Positions 1 to 5,442 of a stretch of DNA of 7,837 nucleotides are shown here, piece by piece. Positions within the stretch are counted from its first letter, which is position 1. Each line of letters begins with the position of its first letter. Made by a program: the position numbers and the translations under genes. Source of the DNA: Hyphomicrobiaceae bacterium (GTDB lineage: Bacteria > Pseudomonadota > Alphaproteobacteria > Rhizobiales > Hyphomicrobiaceae); the NCBI GenBank assembly GCA_013214245.1, contig JABSQE010000122.1, forward strand, positions 1 to 7,837. Reading direction: 5' to 3'. Under the pieces are notes generated by a model, which saw only the letters and a program-made list of their open reading frames with translations, had not been told where the DNA came from and searched no databases.

Positions 1-1075
1 ACGTCTTTTACCCTGTCTCAAAGCACTATCTGCAGGCGGTGCAAAAGTGGTGATATTATCCCATTTTGGCCGTCCCGGAGGTCAGTACGATCCTAAAATG
101 TCTCTTAAATCTGTTGCTGATGAACTCACTCATCTTGCAGAACAGCCAGTAGAATTCATATCGGATTGTACTGGCCCCGCAGCAGAACAAGCTGTGAAAA
201 ACTTAGAAAAAGGCTCTCTACTCTTGCTAGAGAATCTGAGGTTTAATCCGGGAGAGGAGAATAATGACCCTGACTTTGTTGAATCTCTTGCTCAGCTTGG
301 AGATATCTATGTTAATAATGCCTTTTCTGCATCCCATCGCGCTCATGCTTCAACCGAGGGATTAGCACATAAGTTACCCAAGTATGCAGGTCCTTTAATG
401 ATGGAGGAAATCAATGCATTACGCACTGCACTTGACAGTCCAGAACGCCCAACTGTTGCTTTAGTGGGTGGTGCAAAAGTTTCAAGTAAGTTTCCTTTAC
501 TATTGAATATTATTAATAAAGTTGACAACTTGATTGTAGGTGGCGGTATGGCTAATACATTCCTTGCGGCACAAGGTTTAAATGTTGGAGCGTCACTGGC
601 TGAATTGAGTTTAAAGGATACGGTACTTAAAATTCTAACAAAAGCCGAATCTGTAGGCTGTAAAATAATATTACCCAGAGACGTTATAGTAGCCGAGCGC
701 TTCGAAGCTGGTGCTACTTATCGTGAAATCCCTGTTGACAGAGTAAACAATAAAGAGATCATACTTGATGTTGGTCCTCGGTCTATCGAGTATATGAGAG
801 ATCTTCTTAAAAATTGTCGAACTCTACTTTGGAACGGACCGCTTGGGGCCTTTGAGATGGATCCTTTTGGAAAAGGTACATTCGCATTGGCCAAAACCGC
901 CGCTGAACTTACTAAAGCAGGCCACCTTAGTACTATAGCCGGTGGTGGTGATACTGTAGCAGCTCTGAATGTTGCTGGCGTTATTGATGATTTTACTTAT
1001 GTATCTAGTGCGGGAGGTGCTTTTCTTGAATGGCTAGAAGGTCGCGAACTTCCTGGCATAACCGCGCTTTTATAA
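1..1075 (+). CDS. pgk: Phosphoglycerate kinase, 5'-truncated by the window edge
   Basis: Catalyses 1,3-bisphosphoglycerate + ADP <-> 3-phosphoglycerate + ATP in cytosolic glycolysis and gluconeogenesis. The reading frame is open from base 2, so a GTG at 47 is an internal valine and not the start. About 357 residues are present; the family is usually near 395-400, so about 40 N-terminal residues lie outside. Visible motifs in order: GAKVVILSHFGRP (substrate-binding basic patch), RFNPGEE, NAFSASHRAHAS, VGGAKVSSK, GGGMANTFLAAQG, ILPRD, LLWNGPLGAFE and the nucleotide-loop GGGDTVAAL. The C-terminus (SSAGGAFLEWLEGRELPGI) is typical of Rhizobiales enzymes. One oddity is VNNAF where the family normally has VNDAF. 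It ends with TAA at 1073-1075, and no gene follows on this strand for more than 600 bp. Identification is firm. Confidence 0.97.
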   Translation, partial: RLLPCLKALSAGGAKVVILSHFGRPGGQYDPKMSLKSVADELTHLAEQPVEFISDCTGPAAEQAVKNLEKGSLLLLENLRFNPGEENNDPDFVESLAQLGDIYVNNAFSASHRAHASTEGLAHKLPKYAGPLMMEEINALRTALDSPERPTVALVGGAKVSSKFPLLLNIINKVDNLIVGGGMANTFLAAQGLNVGASLAELSLKDTVLKILTKAESVGCKIILPRDVIVAERFEAGATYREIPVDRVNNKEIILDVGPRSIEYMRDLLKNCRTLLWNGPLGAFEMDPFGKGTFALAKTAAELTKAGHLSTIAGGGDTVAALNVAGVIDDFTYVSSAGGAFLEWLEGRELPGITALL

Positions 1076-1099
1076 AAGAAGATAACAACATTGTCTATT

Positions 1100-1142
1100 G
1101 CAAAATACTTTGCGTATACATTTATCACCTATTTGTGATAAA
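1100..1142. terminator. Two tandem hairpins downstream of pgk
   Basis: Two perfect stem-loops lie just after pgk. GCAAA-ATAC-TTTGC spans 1100-1113 (5-bp stem). TTTATCAC-CTATTT-GTGATAAA spans 1121-1142 (8-bp stem, 6-nt loop). They start 25 nt after the pgk stop, so a role in ending or stabilising the pgk transcript is reasonable. No U-tract follows on the + strand (the next bases are AAAGATATT), so this is not a classical intrinsic terminator. The stems are AT-rich and could partly be chance. Confidence 0.35.
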
Positions 1143-1148
1143 AAGATA

Positions 1149-1289
1149 TTAATCAGAAGAAATTCTTTCACAAGAGCGAAAAATCTCAACAATCAAATTT
1201 TGTAAATGATGTGGTTTAACCTGCCAGCTATAGCCTATACAAACTTTTAATACTAAGTCTAAAACTAATTCTGTGCTGTTTTAAGTCAT
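1149..1289 (-). pseudogene. Broken fragment resembling the N-terminus of a MucR/Ros-type regulator
   Basis: On the minus strand, ATG (1289-1287), ACT and an in-frame TAA (1283-1281) are followed by 43 open codons ending at TAA 1151-1149. The product contains NSTELVLDLVLKV, then CIGYSWQVKPHHLQNLI, then VEIFRSCERISSD. MucR/Ros zinc-finger regulators of Rhizobiales begin with a similar pattern: L-V-x-L-T-x-x-I-V-x-A-Y-V-S, then L-P-x-L-I-x-x-V-H-x-A-L. The match covers the DL...Y segment and LQNLIVEIF, with two residues missing between the Y and LQNLI. The zinc-finger/DNA-binding half is absent; pgk lies beyond it. No ribosome binding site is visible before the ATG. The internal stop, small gap and missing C-terminus suggest a decayed gene. 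The translation is seen directly; the family assignment is from memory of the pattern and is tentative. Confidence 0.38.
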
Positions 1290-1311
1290 AAATAAATTTA
1301 TTTTTACGTAA

Positions 1312-1455
1312 TGCACTCTTTATATAAACTTTCAATATCTGTTAAGTAAACTTAAACTGTTCAGACAACCTAAAGGAAAAGCATTTAGTGCTGATCTTGA
1401 AACTTGGGGTTCAAATTTAAGCGATATTGTGCAGTACCTACTAAAATTTTCTTAA
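1312..1455 (+). pseudogene. Possible C-terminal remnant of an unrecognised gene
   Basis: A 47-codon stretch is open between TAA at 1309-1311 and TAA at 1453-1455. It has no ATG, GTG or TTG. Its second half reads QPKGKAFSADLETWG then SNLSDIVQYLLKFS, a balanced composition with W, D, E, G and amphipathic segments, unlike the K/N/I/F-rich translations usual for noncoding DNA here. I do not recognise a family. It may be the tail of a decayed gene or a chance open frame. Confidence 0.2.
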
Positions 1456-1528
1456 GAAAGTTATAGACAGAAACCGTTAAAATGAAATTAAATCATATCA
1501 AGCCCTTTTACTTGTATAGCATATCTTG

Positions 1529-1581
1529 ATTAGCTTTATTCTAAGCTAATTAATACTGTATTATCCCTAATTCTAATTAGG
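1529..1581. repeat. Two palindromic hairpins upstream of apt
   Basis: ATTAGCTT-TATTCT-AAGCTAAT (1529-1550) is a perfect 8-bp stem with a 6-nt loop. CCTAATTCTAATTAGG (1566-1581) has 7-bp arms around a CT centre. Both lie 70-120 bp before the probable apt promoter. They could be operators or transcript-end structures, but nothing else supports either role. Confidence 0.3.
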
Positions 1582-1649
1582 CAGATTGAGCTTATAACAA
1601 TAATGGCAAGACTTTAACATTTTAACAAATAATTTTTTACATCATTTAT

Positions 1650-1655
1650 TATAAT
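1650..1655 (+). promoter_or_regulatory. Candidate -10 box for apt
   Basis: A perfect TATAAT lies 37 bp before a possible TTG start and 64 bp before the ATG of apt. No good -35 hexamer is found at 16-18 bp; the nearest is TTAACA at 1622-1627, with a 22-bp spacer. In AT-rich DNA an isolated TATAAT is weak evidence, but position and strand fit apt. Confidence 0.3.
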
Positions 1656-1678
1656 GTATCTTAGCATCATGAAAAGCT

Positions 1679-1694
1679 GAGGTGTCCACTATTG
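1679..1694 (+). promoter_or_regulatory. Shine-Dalgarno-like GAGG before an alternative TTG start of apt
   Basis: GAGG at 1679-1682 is 9 nt upstream of TTG 1692, which is in frame with apt and would add nine residues. The ATG at 1719 has no purine-rich site near it and instead follows a small hairpin, TGTTAT-TAAAT-ATAACA (1693-1709). The start is therefore ambiguous between TTG 1692 and ATG 1719. Confidence 0.35.
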
Positions 1695-1718
1695 TTATTA
1701 AATATAACAGTCTATAAT

Positions 1719-2258
1719 ATGAAAGAGTATGAAACATTGGACAGTCTTAAGAATTTAGTTCGCGCGATACCAGATTATCCGAAATCAGGGATTATGTTTC
1801 GCGATATTACTACGCTTCTTTCCAACCCAGAAGGATTTAAAGCAACAGTTTCAGGACTTTGTAAACCTTACAAGATAGGATCTATAGATACTGTAGTTGC
1901 GATTGAAGCACGCGGATTTATTCTTGGTGGTGCCATGGCTGATAGGTTAGCTTGTGGCTTTGTGCCATTAAGAAAAAAAGGAAAACTGCCTTACAATACT
2001 ATTACGCAAGAATACACACTTGAATATGGGACTGACGCTATTGAAATTCATGCTGATGCAATTGATACGAATGCGCGTGTTGTTATTGTGGACGATTTAA
2101 TAGCAACTGGCGGCACAGCAGAGGCTAGCGTGAAACTAATTAAACAATTTAGTGAGAATATAGTTGGTGCTTCTTTCGTAATTGATATCTCTATGCTGGG
2201 GGGGCGCCAGAAACTAGAAAAAATGGGTTACAACTGTAATGTGCTTATAGAATATTGA
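1719..2258 (+). CDS. apt: Adenine phosphoribosyltransferase
   Basis: Converts adenine + PRPP to AMP + pyrophosphate in purine salvage; cytosolic and normally dimeric. From ATG 1719 it is 179 residues, in line with the usual 170-185. Motifs: AIPDYPKSGIMFRDITTLL (residues 16-34), typical of the Apt N-terminus; IEARGFILGGAMA (62-74); the flexible catalytic loop RKKGKLPYNT (85-94); and the PRPP-binding signature VVIVDDLIATGGTAEA (121-136) with the acidic pair at 125-126. The alternative TTG start at 1692 has the better ribosome binding site (GAGG), but the ATG version gives the N-terminal length seen in homologues. It stands alone, with 484 bp to the next gene. The pyrophosphate it makes is the substrate of ppa in the same window. 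Identification is firm; the start is less certain. Confidence 0.96.
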   Translation: MKEYETLDSLKNLVRAIPDYPKSGIMFRDITTLLSNPEGFKATVSGLCKPYKIGSIDTVVAIEARGFILGGAMADRLACGFVPLRKKGKLPYNTITQEYTLEYGTDAIEIHADAIDTNARVVIVDDLIATGGTAEASVKLIKQFSENIVGASFVIDISMLGGRQKLEKMGYNCNVLIEY

Positions 2259-2260
2259 AA

Positions 2261-2275
2261 TAAGATGACATCTTA
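2261..2275. repeat. Short palindrome directly after apt
   Basis: TAAGATGACATCTTA has perfect 7-bp arms around one central A and begins 2 nt after the apt stop. It could fold as a small hairpin (6-bp stem, 3-nt loop) protecting or ending the apt transcript. There is no T-run after it, so a terminator role is weak. Confidence 0.3.
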
Positions 2276-2362
2276 AAATACAGTACTAGATTTTACCTTG
2301 TCTATATGGCTTTCTTCATCCAGTTACTTCTAATAAGTACTTTAAATATGTTGTTTTGAGAA

Positions 2363-2502
2363 TTAGTTCTTTACCTCTATCTGTTCAAATTCACAACCGA
2401 TTTTAGCGCAAAATTTCGGATCTCGCTCATTAAGAGCAAACGAAATGAATGATATTCAGTGCTAATGATTTTTTCTTTTAAAATTTTTAGGTATTGCAAA
2501 AT
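2363..2502 (-). pseudogene. Possible frameshifted remnant of an unrecognised gene
   Basis: Two minus-strand frames join into a protein-like sequence. From 2502 down, one frame reads ILQYLKILKEKIISTEYHSF. Near 2443-2446 the reading would shift to the frame that continues ALNERDPKFCAK then IGCEFEQIEVKN and stops at TAA 2365-2363. The second part is rich in E, D, R, C and P, unusual for the AT-rich noncoding DNA here. No start codon or ribosome binding site is seen, and a TGA at 2505-2503 blocks extension upstream. I do not recognise the family. A decayed gene is my preferred reading; a chance open frame is the alternative. Confidence 0.25.
2413..2446. repeat. Stem-loop within the apt-ybjN gap
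   Basis: ATTTCG (2413-2418) pairs with CGAAAT (2441-2446), enclosing GCTC-ATTAA-GAGC (2425-2437), to give a two-part stem with an internal loop. It overlaps the putative minus-strand remnant. Significance is unknown. Confidence 0.2.
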
Positions 2503-2509
2503 TCATTTT

Positions 2510-2591
2510 CTTAAGAATTCGGCTCAATAAAGTCACACATCAAAAGAATTTTTTTGAAAACCTCTAATTTTGGTAGTGGAGAATTCTTAAG
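2510..2591. repeat. Perfect 11-bp inverted repeat around 60 bp
   Basis: CTTAAGAATTC (2510-2520) and GAATTCTTAAG (2581-2591) are exact reverse complements separated by 60 bp. The interior holds a smaller hairpin, TCAAAA-GAATTT-TTTTGA. No flanking target duplication is seen and no transposase is near, so a miniature mobile element is not supported. It could be the closing stem of an RNA or a leftover of rearrangement. Confidence 0.4.
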
Positions 2592-2742
2592 TGCGGTTGC
2601 GTTATAAGGTACGATTCAGCTTCCATGAACATGCTTGTCAGCACACACACAGCCGATTGGCTGTTCGGGGTTTTTGCGTATTAAGTCATATGAGAGCAGT
2701 AACTCAAGCTGCTCTGACGCTATAAACAAACAGAGGATACTT
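2592..2742 (+). promoter_or_regulatory. Structured, less AT-rich leader upstream of the ybjN-like gene
   Basis: This stretch is visibly richer in G and C than the other gaps. It contains two good stem-loops: ACAGCC-GATT-GGCTGT (2649-2664), followed by TCGGGG and TTTTT (2665-2675), and AGAGCAG (2693-2699) pairing with CTGCTCT (2709-2715), extended by a G-U pair. The first, with its T-run, looks like an imperfect intrinsic terminator. The second ends 27 nt before the ATG at 2743. A short RNA ending near 2675, a leader attenuator, or a remnant of a former gene are all possible. I do not recognise a known riboswitch or RNA family. Confidence 0.35.
2732..2736 (+). promoter_or_regulatory. Ribosome binding site of the ybjN-like gene
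   Basis: AGAGG at 2732-2736 sits 6 nt before ATG 2743. This decides the start in favour of ATG over the TTG at 2635, which would add 36 residues not typical of the family. Confidence 0.75.
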
Positions 2743-3243
2743 ATGGCTTCAGCGATAAAATCCGGAAACGAACGTGTGATGAATCCTATAGATCTTGTCG
2801 AAAAAACTGCTCATGATTACGATTGGGGATACGATCGTCGATGTCAGGATGAACTTACGATGGTTGTAAAAGGAGCTTGGTCAGATTACCATATCTCATT
2901 AAATTGGCGTAATGACATGGAAACCTTGCACGTAGCTAGTGCGTTCGAACTTAAAGTTCCCGACATTCGACTAAACGAGATATTTAAGCTCATAGCAAAG
3001 ATTAATGAGCAAATGTGGATAGGGCACTTTGATTATTGGAGATATGAGGGTCTTATAATGTTTCGCCATGGACTACTATTAAACGATACAGTTGCTACGC
3101 GTGCACAGTGCGATGCCCTTTTGAAAGCAGCGCTTGAATCGGGAGAGCGCTATTATCAGGCTTTTCAGTTTGTAGCTTGGGCTGGTAAAACAAGTCGTGA
3201 TGCTTTAGCTACTGCAATGTTTGAGACTGAAGGTTGCGCTTAG
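2743..3243 (+). CDS. YbjN-domain protein
   Basis: A 166-residue cytosolic protein of the alphaproteobacterial YbjN family (type III secretion chaperone-like fold; biochemical role not established). Family-typical features: NPIDLVEKTAHDYDW near residues 14-28; the beta-strand segment GAWSDYHISLNW (44-55); LHVASAFELKVPD (62-74); the strongly conserved INEQMWIGHFDYW (87-99) followed by MFRHGLLL; and the C-terminal helix GERYYQAFQFVAWAGK with final AMFETEG. No signal peptide or membrane segment is seen. The start at ATG 2743 is backed by AGAGG 6 nt upstream and by family length. It lies 70 bp before proC on the same strand, an arrangement I know from other Rhizobiales, so the two are probably co-transcribed. 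The reading frame stays open upstream to about 2635, but that part overlaps the structured leader and does not look coding. Confidence 0.88.
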   Translation: MASAIKSGNERVMNPIDLVEKTAHDYDWGYDRRCQDELTMVVKGAWSDYHISLNWRNDMETLHVASAFELKVPDIRLNEIFKLIAKINEQMWIGHFDYWRYEGLIMFRHGLLLNDTVATRAQCDALLKAALESGERYYQAFQFVAWAGKTSRDALATAMFETEGCA

Positions 3244-3304
3244 GTAAATCTTAATTAAGTAACAACTCGTTGAAATAACACTCTATGCTTCTCAGTATAA
3301 AAAC

Positions 3305-3308
3305 GGTG
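3305..3308 (+). promoter_or_regulatory. Ribosome binding site of proC
   Basis: GGTG at 3305-3308 lies 5 nt before ATG 3314, supporting this start. The preceding 70-bp spacer after the ybjN-like gene has no visible terminator. Confidence 0.5.
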
Positions 3309-3313
3309 AACAT

Positions 3314-4138
3314 ATGAAAAATTTTAGTAAAAACCCAATTATTCTAGTAGGAGCTGGAAAAATGGGTGGCGCTTTATTAACTGGTTGGTTAAGAAACAAT
3401 TTTCCAATTTCACAATTAATCATACAAGATCCAAATCCGTCTCCAGAGGCTTCAGATCTAATAAAACAATACAATATAGCGGTATATACATCACTTGATA
3501 AACTTTCACTGGCACCGTCTGTGATTATAGTCGCGGTAAAGCCGCAGATAGTTAAAGAAGTATTTCCGCCAATCGGCAGGCTATCTAATTCTAACACACT
3601 AGTGATTTCTGCTGTCGCCGGCTGCACCATTGAAAGTTTTGAGAAACACCTCCAAAAAAACACCACTGTTGTTCGTTCAATTCCTAACACTCCTGCTTCC
3701 ATTGGCCGTGCGGTCACCACTTGCATAGCAAACAGCTGTGCTACTAACAAACAACTCGCTATATGTGATCAGATTTTTTCATCAGTCGGCGAGGTTTATT
3801 GGATTGAAGACGAAACCTTAATGGATGTAATCACTGCTGTATCCGGATCTGGTCCCGCCTATATTTTTTTTCTTGCAGAGTGCTTGAAAGAGGCAGCTAT
3901 TAAACTTGGGCTATCCGCTGAACTATCATCAAAGATTGTTAACGCGACAGTAGCTGGTGCCGGTGATTTGATCAGAGTATCTAATATTACGCCAAAAATA
4001 CTTCTTGACAATGTCACGTCTACCGGAGGCACAACGCACTCAGCCATGAAAATTCTTATGAAAGAAGATAGATTCAGATCCACTATTGAAGAGGCCGTTA
4101 TACAAGCTTCTAGACGCTGCCGAGAATTATCAGAATAA
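3314..4138 (+). CDS. proC: Pyrroline-5-carboxylate reductase
   Basis: Catalyses the last step of proline synthesis, NAD(P)H-dependent reduction of 1-pyrroline-5-carboxylate to L-proline; cytosolic oligomer. It is 274 residues, the normal size. The N-terminal Rossmann domain has GAGKMGGALLTGWL (GxGxxG at 13-18) and VAVKPQ (73-78). RSIPNTPASIG (121-131) is the conserved PNTP segment. The C-terminal all-helical dimer domain carries SGSGPAYIFFLAECL (177-191) and the signature DNVTSTGGTTHSAMKIL (232-248), where substrate binds. No key residue appears lost. Likely co-transcribed with the ybjN-like gene 70 bp upstream. It converges with dapB across a 357-bp gap. Confidence 0.97.
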   Translation: MKNFSKNPIILVGAGKMGGALLTGWLRNNFPISQLIIQDPNPSPEASDLIKQYNIAVYTSLDKLSLAPSVIIVAVKPQIVKEVFPPIGRLSNSNTLVISAVAGCTIESFEKHLQKNTTVVRSIPNTPASIGRAVTTCIANSCATNKQLAICDQIFSSVGEVYWIEDETLMDVITAVSGSGPAYIFFLAECLKEAAIKLGLSAELSSKIVNATVAGAGDLIRVSNITPKILLDNVTSTGGTTHSAMKILMKEDRFRSTIEEAVIQASRRCRELSE

Positions 4139-4495
4139 CTATTGGCTATCAGACGTACATCCCACTTTTATCATATCTGATTAGTGGTAGATGTACCGAA
4201 TTTATCTAACGGTACTCTTTACTAAAGTCAAAAAAGTGGAATGTTAGATACTTGGTTCAACTATGTTTATACAGTAACATTTATTAAAACACCAGAAGCA
4301 CAAATTTTTGTATTATAATTAAAAAAAATTCAACTTAATTGATTTATCTAAATATAGATCATGAACTACGATTAAAATCTACTTTTTTTATTAGGAAAGA
4401 CTTAATGCGTAACAGTAAAATTTATAGTGTTTAGAAAAAAATTTAATTACATTTTTAATTTGACGAAACCAATGTAGAATCTAATTTTATAGAAT
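4139..4495. other. Convergent AT-rich gap between proC and dapB
   Basis: No gene is visible. The proC-proximal third holds the overlapping hairpins at 4155-4215. The rest is AT-rich with homopolymer runs (eight A at 4321-4328, seven T at 4383-4389). A short open frame from a TTG near 4340 to TAG near 4434 exists, but it has no clear ribosome binding site or recognisable product. Confidence 0.6.
4155..4215. terminator. Overlapping hairpins 3' of proC
   Basis: GTACATC-CCAC (4155-4165) pairs with GTGG-TA-GATGTAC (4184-4196), giving 11 pairs with a 2-nt bulge and an 18-nt loop. The end of that second arm also starts GTACCG (4193-4198), which pairs with CGGTAC (4210-4215) across an 11-nt loop. 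The two folds share bases 4193-4196, so they are mutually exclusive. Position 17 nt after proC, in a convergent gap, suggests transcript termination, but no strong T-run follows. Confidence 0.4.
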
Positions 4496-5305
4496 TTAAG
4501 AGAGACCTAAAACGTCTATCATATTAAAAAGTCCTACCTTCTTACTTCTACCCCAAATTGCTGCCTTAACAGCACCACGAGAAAAAATTTTTCGATCAGT
4601 TGCCTTGTGTGTGACTTCTATTCTCTCTCCATCAGCTGCAAAAATGACAGAGTGCTCACCAACAACATTGCCGCCTCTCAATGTTGCAAAGCCAATATCA
4701 CCCCTAGATCGTTCTCCTATGTTGTTGTTGCGAAAACTAGCAATATGTTTTTCTAGGGAAATGCCCCTTCCTTCTGCTGCTGCCTCTCCTAGCATTATTG
4801 CTGTACCAGATGGGGCATCAACTTTATTTCGATGATGCATTTCAAGAATTTCAATATCAAAATCCTCATTTAATATACCTGCTATTTTTTGGGTAAGTCC
4901 AGCAACTAAATTAACACCGAGACTCATATTGCTAGCCTTTATTATAGTTGTCTGCTGTGCAGAAGCTGCAAGAGCTAATTCATGCTGGTTAGAAAAACCT
5001 GTAGTACCAATCACGTGAATAATTCGTGCATCAGACGCCATATCTGCAAAGTGTACTGAAGAGGCTGGTGTTGTAAAATCCAGTATAGCATCAGCCTTGG
5101 TGATTAATTCTAACGGATCCATCGTTACTGGAATACCTAACGCATTTTGACCGATTAGCTTACCAATATCATGATCTAAGTAGCAGGAACCCTCTGGCTC
5201 AGTCCCTCCAACAATTTGGCACCGATCTGTCTCAAGTACTGAGCGAACTAGCTCGCGCCCCATGCGTCCCGCTACGCCCATAACTCCAATTTTCATTTTT
5301 TCCAT
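4496..5305 (-). CDS. dapB: 4-hydroxy-tetrahydrodipicolinate reductase
   Basis: Second committed step of the diaminopimelate/lysine pathway: NAD(P)H-dependent reduction of 4-hydroxy-tetrahydrodipicolinate to tetrahydrodipicolinate, supplying meso-DAP for peptidoglycan and lysine. It is 269 residues, the usual length. N-terminal nucleotide-binding GVMGVAGRMGRELV (7-20), DFTTPASS (76-83), GTTGF (100-104), SNMSLGVN (125-132). The catalytic EMHHRNKVDAPSGTA (155-169) keeps the His-His and Lys residues equivalent to E. coli H159, H160 and K163. GFATLRGGNVVGEHSVIF follows near 205-222. The start at ATG 5305 is preceded on the minus strand by purine-rich AGAGAGAG with 7-nt spacing; ATG 5296 is a less likely alternative. 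ppa lies 137 bp upstream on the same strand; co-transcription is possible but not shown. The presence of dapB implies that a DAP-type cell wall is retained. Confidence 0.97.
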   Translation of the reverse strand: MEKMKIGVMGVAGRMGRELVRSVLETDRCQIVGGTEPEGSCYLDHDIGKLIGQNALGIPVTMDPLELITKADAILDFTTPASSVHFADMASDARIIHVIGTTGFSNQHELALAASAQQTTIIKASNMSLGVNLVAGLTQKIAGILNEDFDIEILEMHHRNKVDAPSGTAIMLGEAAAEGRGISLEKHIASFRNNNIGERSRGDIGFATLRGGNVVGEHSVIFAADGERIEVTHKATDRKIFSRGAVKAAIWGRSKKVGLFNMIDVLGLS

Positions 5306-5442
5306 ATCTTTACTCTCTCTGCCTACTAAAATTTAGAGGGTTAATGTTAGTCTGTATTTGCTAATTTTTTACAGCTCATTACACCCTTAATTACGCTTTC
5401 TTAAGTTAAATCTTTGTTTAATTAAATAAGCTTTCACAATGA

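Larger units (their letters stand above)
1290..1718. other. AT-rich region upstream of apt without an intact gene
   Basis: No complete gene is visible on either strand. The region holds an unassigned open stretch at 1312-1455, two palindromic hairpins at 1529-1581, and the probable apt promoter and start region from about 1650. The rest is AT-rich with stops in all frames. Confidence 0.6.

Noticed and set aside
343..528. Minus-strand open frame inside pgk
   Set aside because: Lies wholly within the well-identified pgk gene and has no recognisable motif.
47..1075. GTG at 47 as the start of pgk
   Set aside because: The frame is open to base 2 and encodes family sequence (GAKVVILSHFGRP), so the gene begins outside the window.
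1713..1718. TATAAT immediately before ATG 1719
   Set aside because: It abuts the start codon, leaving no room for a transcription start upstream; it would require initiation inside the gene.
2510..2591. Miniature transposable element
   Set aside because: No target-site duplication flanks the inverted repeat and no second copy is visible in the window.
2591..2725. 44-codon + frame starting GTG 2591 with a GGAG-like site
   Set aside because: Composition is odd (many H, R, C), no family is recognised, and it overlaps stem-loops and another open frame; the higher GC content explains the lack of stops.
2635..2742. TTG at 2635 as start of the ybjN-like gene
   Set aside because: It adds 36 residues not typical of the family and overlaps hairpins; ATG 2743 has AGAGG 6 nt upstream.
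3292..3750. Minus-strand open frame over proC
   Set aside because: Antisense shadow of proC; no family motif.
3859..4083. Second minus-strand open frame over proC
   Set aside because: Antisense to conserved proC sequence; no supporting start signal.
4605..4835. + strand open frame inside dapB
   Set aside because: Antisense shadow of dapB's conserved catalytic region.
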